NCBI RefSeq assembly: GCF_040327995.1
Contig: NZ_JBEPIJ010000008.1
Span: forward strand, 90,902 to 154,901
Reading direction: 5' to 3'
DNA: 64,000 bases
Origin: Solimonas thermocellulolyticum
GTDB taxonomy: Bacteria > Pseudomonadota > Gammaproteobacteria > Nevskiales > Nevskiaceae
Part shown: positions 7,474 to 15,800 of the stretch, in pieces
How positions within the stretch are numbered: the first letter of the stretch is position 1
Layout of the letters: each line of letters opens with the position of its first letter
The notes under the pieces: generated by a model
The model's database searches: none
What the model was told of the DNA's origin: nothing
What the model saw: the letters and a program-made list of their open reading frames with translations, nothing else
Program-made: the position numbers and the translations under genes

Positions 7474-10400
7474 GTGCGCCGCATCCGCAAGCTGCTCGTC
7501 GCCAACCGTTCGGAAATCGCGATCCGTGTGATGCGCGCAGCGGCGGAGCTCGGCATCCGCACGGTGGCGATCTATGCGAACGAGGACCGCTACGCGCTGC
7601 ACCGTTTCAAAGCGGACGAAAGCTACCGGGTCGGCGCGGGTCTGAAGCCCATTGCGGCATACCTGGACATTGCCGGCATCATCCGTATCGCCAAGCAGGC
7701 CGGCGTCGATGCCATCCACCCCGGCTACGGTTTTTTGTCGGAGAACCCGGACTTCGCCGAGGCCTGCGACAAGGCCGGCATCCTCTTCGTCGGTCCGCGG
7801 CCCGAGGTCATGCGCACGCTGGGCAACAAGGTCGCCGCGCGCAACGTGGCGATCGAGGCCGGCGTGCCGGTGATGCCGGCCACCGGCCCGCTGCCGCGCG
7901 ATGCCGCCGAGGTTCGCCGGCTCGCCGCCGAGATCGGTTATCCGCTGATGCTCAAGGCGAGCTGGGGCGGCGGCGGTCGCGGCATGCGCGTGATCGAGTC
8001 GGAAGCCGACCTGGAGCATCAGGTCGAGGTTGCGCGCCGCGAGGCGGCGTCGGCCTTCGGCAACGACGAGGTGTATCTGGAAAAGCTGGTGCGCCGCGCG
8101 CGTCACGTCGAGGTGCAGGTGCTCGGCGACACCCACGGCAATCTCGTCCACCTATTCGAGCGCGACTGCTCGGTGCAGCGGCGCAACCAGAAGGTGGTCG
8201 AGCGCGCGCCGGCGCCTTATCTCGACGACGCGCAGCGCGCGCAGTTGTGCGAAGCCGCGCTCAAGCTCGCGCGCGCGGTCGACTACACGCACGCCGGCAC
8301 CGTCGAGTTTCTGATGGATGCCGACAGCGGCAAGTTCTACTTCATCGAGGTCAATCCGCGCATCCAGGTCGAGCACACGGTCACCGAGGAAGTCACCGGC
8401 ATCGATATCGTCAAGGCGCAGATCCGCATCACCGAGGGCATGCGCATCGGCACGCCGCAGTGCGGGGTGCCCGAGCAGAAGGACATCACGCTCACAGGTC
8501 ACGCGCTGCAGTGCCGCGTGACCACCGAGGATCCGGAGAACGGCTTTCAACCGGACTACGGCCGACTCACCGCGTATCGCAGCGCCGCCGGTTTCGGCGT
8601 GCGCCTCGACGGCGGCACGGCGTATCCGGGTGCGGTGATCACGCCGTACTACGACTCGCTGCTGGTCAAGGTCACCACCTGGGGCGCGAGCAGCGACGAG
8701 GCGGTGCAGCGCATGGACCGTGCGCTGCGCGAGTTCCGCATCCGCGGCCTGTCGAGCAATCTGCAGTTCCTCGAAAACGTCATCAACCATCCGACTTTCC
8801 AGTCCGGCGAGAACACGACGCGTTTCATCGACGAGACCCCGGAGCTGTTCAAGTTCGCCAAACGCCGCGACCGTGCGACCAGACTGCTGCGCTTCATCGG
8901 CGAGGTCGTCGTCAACGGCAATCCCGAGATGAAGGGCCGCACACCCCCGGCGACGCCGATGGCCGAGCCGGTGCTGCCGCCCGTCGACCTCGCCGGCGAC
9001 GCTGGCGGCAAGATTGCCCCGGGCACGCGCGATCGCCTGCGCCAGCTGGGCGCGGACGGTTTCTCCGCGTGGATGCTCAAGCAGCCGCAGGTGCTGCTCA
9101 CCGACACGACGATGCGCGATGCGCACCAGTCGCTGTTCGCGACGCGCATGCGCACGCGCGACATGGTGGCGATCGCGCCGTACTACGCGCGTCTGCTGCC
9201 GCAGTTGTTCTCGCTCGAATGCTGGGGCGGTGCGACCTTCGACGTGGCGCTGCGCTTTCTCAAGGAAGACCCCTGGGACCGACTCGCGCAGTTGCGCGCG
9301 GCGATCCCGAACATCCTGTTGCAGATGCTGCTGCGCGCGTCCAACGCCGTCGGCTATACCAACTATCCGGACAACGTCGTGCGCCAGTTCGTGCAGCAGG
9401 CGGCGGCGAGCGGCGTCGACCTGTTCCGCGTGTTCGACTCGCTGAACTGGGTCGAGAACATGCGCGTGGCGATCGACGCCGTGCGCGAGACTGGCGCACT
9501 GTGCGAGGGCACGATCTGCTACACCGCCGACCTGTTCGACGAGTCGCGCCCCAAGTACAACCTCAAGTACTACGTCGACATGGCCAAGGCGCTGGAGAAG
9601 GCCGGCGCGCACATCATCGGCATCAAGGACATGGCCGGCGTGTGTAGGCCGCGTGCGGCGCATGCGCTGGTGACCGCGCTCAAGCAGGAGGTCGGCCTGC
9701 CGATTCATTTCCATACGCATGACACCAGCGGCATCAGCGCCGCCAGCGTGCTCGCCGCGGTCGAGGCCGGTTGCGATGCGGTGGACGGCGCGCTCGATGC
9801 GATGTCCGGCCTGACCTCGCAGCCGAATCTCGGTTCGATCGCCGCGGCGCTCGCCGGCACCGCGCGCGATCCGGGCCTGTCTTTGGATCACATGCAGGCG
9901 ATCTCCACCTACTGGGAAGGCGTGCGCCGCTACTACGCGCCGTTCGAGGCCGACATCCGCTCCGGCACCGCCGACGTCTATCGCCACGAGATGCCGGGCG
10001 GGCAGTACACCAATCTGCGCGAGCAGGCGCGCGCGCTCGGCCTCGAAGCGCGCTGGCCGGAGGTGTCGAAGGCCTATGCCCAGGTGAACCGCCTGTTCGG
10101 CGACATCATCAAGGTCACGCCGACCTCCAAGGTCGTCGGTGACATGGCGCTGTTCATGGTCGCCAACGATCTGGACGCAGACGACATCACCGACCCCGAT
10201 CGGGAGATCGCGTTTCCGGAATCGGTGGTGTCGCTGTTCAAGGGCGAACTCGGCTATCCGCCGGACGGTTTTCCGAAGGCGCTGCAGGCCAAGGTGCTCC
10301 AGGGCGCGCGCCCGATCGAGGGCCGGCCCGGCGCCTCGCTGCCGCCGGTCGATCTCGAACGCGCGCGCGCCGAAGGCGAGAAGGCGACCGGGCGCAAGCT

Positions 10401-10941
10401 CAGCGATACGGACCTCGCCTCGTACCTGATGTATCCGAAGGTGTTTCGCGAGTATGCCGAGCACCGCAGCCAGTTCGGCGATGTCTCGGTGCTGCCGACC
10501 CCGACCTTCTTCTACGGTCTGCAGGAAGGCGAGGAAATCTCGGTGGACCTCGAGCCCGGCAAGACGCTGCTGATCAAGCTGCAGGGCAGGGCCGAGGTGC
10601 CGGAGGAAGGCATCGTCAAGCTGTTCTTCGAGCTCAACGGCCAGCCGCGTGTCGTGCGCGTGCCCAAGGCCGGTGCCGCGACCAAGGCCGAACGCGCCAA
10701 GGCCGAGGACGGCAATCCGGCTCACGTCGGCGCGCCGATGCCGGGTATGATCGTCGCCGTCGCGGTCAAGCCGGGGCAGAAAGTCAGAAAGGGCGATCCG
10801 CTGCTGTCGATCGAAGCGATGAAGATGGAAACCCAGATCCGCGCCGAGGCGGACGCGACGGTCCGTGAGGTGAACGTATCCCGTGGCGCCACCGTCGAAG
10901 CGCGCGATCTGTTGATCGTGCTCGAAGCAGGTTCCGCATGA
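7474..10941 (+). CDS. pyc: Pyruvate carboxylase, single-chain
   Basis: The enzyme carboxylates pyruvate to oxaloacetate with ATP and bicarbonate, replenishing the TCA cycle. The 1155-residue chain has an ATP-grasp biotin carboxylase domain (about 1-450; KASWGGGGRGMRV), a carboxyltransferase domain (about 535-830; LTDTTMRDAHQSLFATRMRT), the PYC/OADA region, and a C-terminal biotin domain with AMKM, where Lys1117 is biotinylated. GTG 7474 was chosen because GGAGG ends 5 bases before it and the protein then begins RRIRKLLVANRSEIA like other family members. An in-frame ATG lies at 7462. Many gammaproteobacteria use a two-subunit form; this one is fused. Confidence 0.95.
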   Translation: MRRIRKLLVANRSEIAIRVMRAAAELGIRTVAIYANEDRYALHRFKADESYRVGAGLKPIAAYLDIAGIIRIAKQAGVDAIHPGYGFLSENPDFAEACDKAGILFVGPRPEVMRTLGNKVAARNVAIEAGVPVMPATGPLPRDAAEVRRLAAEIGYPLMLKASWGGGGRGMRVIESEADLEHQVEVARREAASAFGNDEVYLEKLVRRARHVEVQVLGDTHGNLVHLFERDCSVQRRNQKVVERAPAPYLDDAQRAQLCEAALKLARAVDYTHAGTVEFLMDADSGKFYFIEVNPRIQVEHTVTEEVTGIDIVKAQIRITEGMRIGTPQCGVPEQKDITLTGHALQCRVTTEDPENGFQPDYGRLTAYRSAAGFGVRLDGGTAYPGAVITPYYDSLLVKVTTWGASSDEAVQRMDRALREFRIRGLSSNLQFLENVINHPTFQSGENTTRFIDETPELFKFAKRRDRATRLLRFIGEVVVNGNPEMKGRTPPATPMAEPVLPPVDLAGDAGGKIAPGTRDRLRQLGADGFSAWMLKQPQVLLTDTTMRDAHQSLFATRMRTRDMVAIAPYYARLLPQLFSLECWGGATFDVALRFLKEDPWDRLAQLRAAIPNILLQMLLRASNAVGYTNYPDNVVRQFVQQAAASGVDLFRVFDSLNWVENMRVAIDAVRETGALCEGTICYTADLFDESRPKYNLKYYVDMAKALEKAGAHIIGIKDMAGVCRPRAAHALVTALKQEVGLPIHFHTHDTSGISAASVLAAVEAGCDAVDGALDAMSGLTSQPNLGSIAAALAGTARDPGLSLDHMQAISTYWEGVRRYYAPFEADIRSGTADVYRHEMPGGQYTNLREQARALGLEARWPEVSKAYAQVNRLFGDIIKVTPTSKVVGDMALFMVANDLDADDITDPDREIAFPESVVSLFKGELGYPPDGFPKALQAKVLQGARPIEGRPGASLPPVDLERARAEGEKATGRKLSDTDLASYLMYPKVFREYAEHRSQFGDVSVLPTPTFFYGLQEGEEISVDLEPGKTLLIKLQGRAEVPEEGIVKLFFELNGQPRVVRVPKAGAATKAERAKAEDGNPAHVGAPMPGMIVAVAVKPGQKVRKGDPLLSIEAMKMETQIRAEADATVREVNVSRGATVEARDLLIVLEAGSA

Positions 10942-11414
10942 ATAAGGTTTCGTCGGCGTTGATGCTGTTGCTGGCCGGGGCGGCGCATGCCCAGAACGAA
11001 CCCTTGACGGCCGAGGCGTTGGCGCGATGCGCGCAGCAGGTCCTGCACCTGCGCAGCGAAGCCCCCCGACTTATGGCGCGCAACGCCGAGCTGGACCTGC
11101 AGCGCGAGTCAATTCAGCAGCGTCAGCGTGCGTTGGCCGATGAGGCCAAATCGATCGGTGTCGACGATCTGCGCGCCGGCCTCGATTACACCGAGCGCCG
11201 GCGCGCGCTCAACGACGAGGCACGCGCCTTCAATGCCGCGATCGAACGCATCAAGGACGAGATCCGTGCGATCAACTTGGTCAAGCAGCGCTACGACGCC
11301 GACTGCGCGCGACGCAGCTACCGTCGCGCCGACTTCGAGCGCCTGAGCCCCGAGGCGCAGGCGGCGATGCGCGCGGGGCTCGACGGCATCGTGGTGCCGT
11401 ATACGGAGCCGTGA
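10938..11414 (+). CDS. Exported coiled-coil protein of unknown function
   Basis: I do not recognise a family. The 158-residue product has a signal peptide (about residues 1-18, cleavage after AAHA). Its centre is strongly helical and charged and probably a coiled coil (LDLQRESIQQRQRALADEA and DYTERRRALNDEARAFNAAI, about residues 53-115). Two cysteines, one near the mature N-terminus (ARCAQQV) and one near residue 122 (DADCARR), could form a disulfide. The start overlaps the pyc stop (ATGA), implying co-translation with a cytoplasmic enzyme, an odd pairing for an exported protein. Confidence 0.75.
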   Translation: MNKVSSALMLLLAGAAHAQNEPLTAEALARCAQQVLHLRSEAPRLMARNAELDLQRESIQQRQRALADEAKSIGVDDLRAGLDYTERRRALNDEARAFNAAIERIKDEIRAINLVKQRYDADCARRSYRRADFERLSPEAQAAMRAGLDGIVVPYTEP

Positions 11415-11460
11415 CCGCCGGCTCGTGAGCCGCGCGGCCCTTGTGGGCTTGGGGCCGAGG

Positions 11461-12033
11461 TCATGGTGCGGCGCGCAGCGGTTGCAGGGCGGCGCGTAGC
11501 GCATCGGCATCGACGCCGCGCGCTGCCCCGGCCTCGCGCCCCGCGGCACCGCGAGCAATCTCTTGCAGGTAGCCGCGAACCGGCTCCGCCGGCGCTGCTC
11601 CGATGGCGTCGAGTTCGCGCAGGATGCGCCGTGCCAGCGACGGTGACAGCGGCGGCGGTGCGCCGGCGAGCTGCGCACGCAGCGTTTCGGCGAGTGCTTC
11701 GACTGAGCGGTCCTTGAGCAGGTGGCCGTCGGCACCGGCGTGGATCGCGCGAAACAGGTACGCATCGTCGTCGAAGATCGTCGGCACGAAAATGTGTGCG
11801 TCTGCTCGCGCGCGAAACAGCGCCTCGATCAGCTCGACACCGCTACCATCCGGCAGTCGCAGGTCGATCAGCGCCAGATCCGGCCAAGCCTGGTCGACGC
11901 ACAGGCGCCGCGCGGCCGCGAGGCTGCCAGCATGGTCGACCCGTATCGTGCCGAAAGCCAGGCGCAGGGCCGCGTCCAGCCACTGACGCGTCCGTGGCTG
12001 GTCATCGACGACCCAGGCGGTGCGCGGCGTCAT
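11461..12033 (-). CDS. Response regulator with degenerate LuxR-type output domain
   Basis: The N-terminal ~120 residues are a normal receiver domain with the acidic pair near residues 10-11, phospho-acceptor Asp57 (LALIDLRLPDG) and Lys in HLLKDRS. The NarL-like linker PPLSPSLARRILREL follows. Where a LuxR helix-turn-helix should be, the sequence reads IARGAAGREAGAARGVDADA. That keeps the IARG..xRE..A..G frame of real domains but has lost the LTxRE entry and the recognition-helix consensus. The 190-residue length is 15-25 short. It overlaps its kinase as ATGA. It may act without DNA binding. Confidence 0.8.
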   Translation of the reverse strand: MTPRTAWVVDDQPRTRQWLDAALRLAFGTIRVDHAGSLAAARRLCVDQAWPDLALIDLRLPDGSGVELIEALFRARADAHIFVPTIFDDDAYLFRAIHAGADGHLLKDRSVEALAETLRAQLAGAPPPLSPSLARRILRELDAIGAAPAEPVRGYLQEIARGAAGREAGAARGVDADALRAALQPLRAAP

Positions 12034-12761
12034 GCCCGGGTGCCCGGCAGCGGAAAGCGCAGCAGCACCTGGGTGCCGCCCAGCGTGTCGGTGTTCCAGG
12101 CGATGGTGCCGCGCAGTTCCGCGGCGCGCCGGCGCATGTTGTCGCTGCCGCGACCCTCCGGTTCGCCGGCGCTACCGGCGCCGTCATCGGTGATCTCGAA
12201 CACCAGCTGATCAACGCTGCAGACGACGCGGATGCGGACATGGTTCGCCGCGCCGTGGTGCAGAGCATTGCTCAGCGCTTCGCGCACGATGCGGAAAAGA
12301 TGCAAGGCCTGACCCTGGGCGAGTGGCGGGTCCGGCAGGTCCTCGGCCTGCTGCCAGTCCAGGCGGCCGCCGACGAGCAAAAGACGCTGCTCGGCTTCGC
12401 CGCGGATATCCTGCAGCACTTCGTGCAGGGTGCCCGGTGCGCCGCACGAACGCGAGACGACGTCGCGCAGGTCCTGGAGTATCGTGCGCGCGATGTCGGC
12501 CTGCACCGCCGAGGGGCTGGCGTGGATCAGGTTCAAAAGGCGCGCGCCGATGTCGTCGTGAAGATCGGCAAGGATGCGCTCGCGCTCTTCGGCGGCGAGG
12601 CGCTCGCGCGCCAACGCCTCGCGTTCGGCGAAGCTGGCTTCGAGTTCGGCGCGGGCGCTGCTGCGCTCGCGCAGCAGGCGACGCGCGAGACGGCGTTCTC
12701 GCCACCACAGCGCGCAGGCGAGCAGAAACAGGATCAAGAGGGCGAGCGGCGCGGCGTTCAT
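12030..12761 (-). CDS. Sensor histidine kinase, NarX/HPK7-like, minimal
   Basis: The 243-residue kinase phosphorylates the adjacent response regulator. A single N-terminal transmembrane helix (about residues 5-20) is followed by a basic coiled coil, a HisKA_3 dimerisation domain with His68 in LADLHDDIGARLL, and an HATPase domain with the N-box REALSNALHHG and the DDGAG box. There is no periplasmic or PAS sensor domain, so the signal is probably sensed in the membrane, by the coil or by a partner. Its stop overlaps the regulator start (ATGA). The divergent neighbour is glutamate dehydrogenase. Confidence 0.88.
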   Translation of the reverse strand: MNAAPLALLILFLLACALWWRERRLARRLLRERSSARAELEASFAEREALARERLAAEERERILADLHDDIGARLLNLIHASPSAVQADIARTILQDLRDVVSRSCGAPGTLHEVLQDIRGEAEQRLLLVGGRLDWQQAEDLPDPPLAQGQALHLFRIVREALSNALHHGAANHVRIRVVCSVDQLVFEITDDGAGSAGEPEGRGSDNMRRRAAELRGTIAWNTDTLGGTQVLLRFPLPGTRA

Positions 12762-12824
12762 CGCGCCCGCATCTTAGCCTGCACGGTGCGGGTTTTCCCC
12801 GTGAGCGCCGTCCTTCATGGCACG

Positions 12825-12830
12825 TATACT
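12825..12830 (+). promoter_or_regulatory. Possible -10 element for glutamate dehydrogenase
   Basis: TATACT is a good sigma-70 -10 match 69 bases before the gdhB start, in the 138-base divergent gap between the histidine kinase and gdhB. No convincing -35 is present at 16-18 bases upstream, so activator dependence is possible. Confidence 0.4.
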
Positions 12831-12899
12831 GGCCGCAAAAGCAAGTGGACACGCAGTCCAGATGCACCTTGGGTCGCCGCCAGGCGAGAGGAGAGGGCG

Positions 12900-15800
12900 A
12901 TGCGGTCTGATCTGATGCAGGAGCACGAGCTTCTGCTGGCGCGGCTCGATGCGCTGGCCGAAAGTGGCGTCGAGGCCGGTGAGCGCGCCCAGTTCCGCCG
13001 CTTCTTACGCCATTACTACGAGTCGGCCTCGCTCGATGCGCTGCGGCTGCGCACGCCCGAGGAGCTGGTGCGCGTCTGCCGCGCGCACTGGATGCTTGCG
13101 CGCGAACGCCGCGCCGGCGAACTCCGCCTGCGAGTGACGCCGCCGGAGCCCCAGGCCACGTATGCGCTCGCGCAGGTCGACACCGTCGTCGAAGACATGC
13201 CGTTTCTGGTCGACTCGCTGTACATGGCCGTGCGCGCCGCCGGCAGTTCGATCGACTGGACCGTCCATCCGGTGCTGGCCGTGCGCCGTGACGCCGAGGG
13301 GCGGCTGACGCAGGTGCGCGCGGCCACGGATGAGGCGCGCGAGGTCGAGTCGCTGATCCATCTGGAGTTCGAGGCCCTGCACGACGAGGCCGCATACGCG
13401 GCGCTGGAAGCGGAGCTGCGCCGGGTGATCGACGATCTGCGCGTGGTGGTGTCGGATTTTCCGGCGATGCGCGCGCGCGTCGCCGAACTGGTGCAGGCGC
13501 TCGAAGCGCCGCCGCCCGGTGTGGATGCGGCCGAGGCGGCCGAGGCGCGCGCCTTCCTGCAGTGGCTCGACGATCGGCATTTCACCTTCCTCGGCGTCGC
13601 CGAGACCGAGATCGTGCACGCGCTCGGGCGCAGCCGCTTCGTGCTCAAGCCGGAAACCTCGCTGGGCCTCGCGCGCAGCGGCGCGCGCTTTGCCGATCCG
13701 GACCAGCTCATCGCGCCGCCCGAGGAGCTCGACAAGTACAGCGAGTCGACTCGGCTGATCGTGGTCACCAAGGCCAATCACCGCTCGACCGTGCACCATC
13801 CCGAGTACATCGACGTGGTCTCGGTGCGCCGCTTCAACGCCGACGGCAGCGTGCGCGGCATCTGCCGGCTGATCGGCCTGTTCTCGTCGGTGGCCTACAC
13901 CGAGCGGCCCAGCAACATCCCGCTGATCCGGCGCAAGGTCGAGTACGTGATGCAGCGTTCGCGCCTGCGCGAAGGCTCGCACTCGGAAAAGAACCTGCGC
14001 GAGATCCTGCAACAGTTGCCGCGCGACGAGCTGTTCCAGTCCAGCGAGGACGAGCTCTACAGGGTCTGCACCGGTATCCGTGCGCTGCGCGATCGTCACC
14101 AGTTGCGCCTGTTCATGCGCCGCGACCGTTACGGGCGCTTCTACTCGTGCATGGTCTATCTGCCGCGCGACCGCTACTCGCGCGAGCTGCGCGACCGCAT
14201 CGCCGCCGAGCTGACCGCGATCTGCAATGCCACCGGTATCGACCGCAACACCGAGTTCCTGCGCCATGGCCTCGCGCGCATCCACTACATCGTGCGCACG
14301 CCGCCGGGCACGACGATCCCGCTGTCCGGCGCCGAGGTCGAGGCGCGTCTGCTGGCGGCCACGCGCTCGTGGCGCGACCAGTTGCGCGAGGTGTTGCAGC
14401 GGCACGGCCGCGCCGGCGCCGACGCGCTGGCGTTCATCGACGGTTTTCCGTTGTCGTATCAGGAAGCCGTGGCGCCGATCGAGGCGGCGGCCGATTTGCA
14501 GCACCTGATACAGCTCGGCGCCGAGCGGCCGATGCTGCCGCGCCTGCTGATCGATACGACCGCGACCGGCAAGGTCTGCCCGACGGCGCTCAAGCTGTAT
14601 TGCTGGAAGCGGCCGCTGCCGCTGTCCGACGTGCTGCCGGCGCTGGAGAACTTCGGCCTGCGCGTGATCTGGCAGGACCCGACCGAGGTGCGCGCGCACG
14701 GCCGCGAGACCTGCTGGATCCAGGAGTTCAAGGTGCAAGCCGCCGGCGACTGCGCGCTCACGCCCACCGAGCAGCGCAGCTACTTCGAGTCGGCGTTCCT
14801 CGACACCTGGAACGGCGTCGCCGAGAACGATGGCCTCAACCGTCTGGTGCTGCTCGCCGGGCTCGATGCGCGCCAGGTCGTGTGCCTGCGCACGCTGACC
14901 AAGTACCTGATCCAGACCGGCCTGCCGTACAGCCAGGACTACATGGAGCGCCTGCTCGCCGAGCACGCGCCGATCGCACGCCTGCTGGTGCAGTGGTTCG
15001 AGACGCGCTTCGATCCGCAGCTCGCGCGCGCCGAGGTACGCAGCGCCGCCGAGCGGCGCGTGATGCAGGAACTCGATCAGCGCCTCGACGAGGTCGCCAC
15101 GCTCGACGGCGACCGCGTGCTGCGCGCCTACGCGGCCGTGGTGCGCGCGACGCTGCGGACCAACTACTTCCAGCGTACCCCCGAGGGTGCGCCCAAGCCC
15201 TACGTCAGCATCAAGCTCGATCCGCGCCAGGTCCCGGAACTGCCGGCGCCGCTGCCGATGTTCGAGATCTTCGTCTACGCGCCCTGGGTCGAGGGCATCC
15301 ACCTGCGCGGCGGCAAGGTCGCGCGCGGCGGCCTGCGCTGGAGCGACCGGCGTCAGGACTTTCGCACCGAGGTGCTCGGCCTGATGAAGGCGCAGATGGT
15401 CAAGAACGCGATTATCGTGCCGGTCGGCGCCAAGGGCGGCTTCGTCGTCAAGCAGGGCGATCCGTCCGATCGCGAGGCCTGGCTCAAGCAGGGCATCGAG
15501 TGCTACCAGACCTTCCTGCGCGGCCTGCTCGACATCACCGACAACCGCGTCGGCGACGAGGTCGTCACGCCCGAGGCGGTCGTGCGCTACGACGAGGACG
15601 ATCCGTATTTGGTGGTCGCGGCGGACAAGGGCACGGCGACGTTCTCGGACATCGCCAATGGCCTGGCGCAGGAGTACGGCTTCTGGCTCGGCGATGCCTT
15701 CGCCTCGGGCGGCTCGGCCGGTTACGACCACAAGAAGATGGGCATCACCGCGCGCGGCGCCTGGGAGAGCGTCAAGCGCCATTTCCGCGAAATCCCGCGC

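Noticed and set aside
8152..10725. Very long open frame (857 codons) on the strand opposite pyruvate carboxylase
   Set aside because: It is the mirror of a GC-biased coding sequence. Its translation is low-complexity Arg/His/Leu-rich with no domain, whereas the plus strand encodes a complete pyruvate carboxylase.
11796..12899. In-frame 5' extension of glutamate dehydrogenase by 368 codons
   Set aside because: The extension is antisense to the two-component genes and has no homology to the family. The start at 12900 has a ribosome-binding site and gives the normal length.
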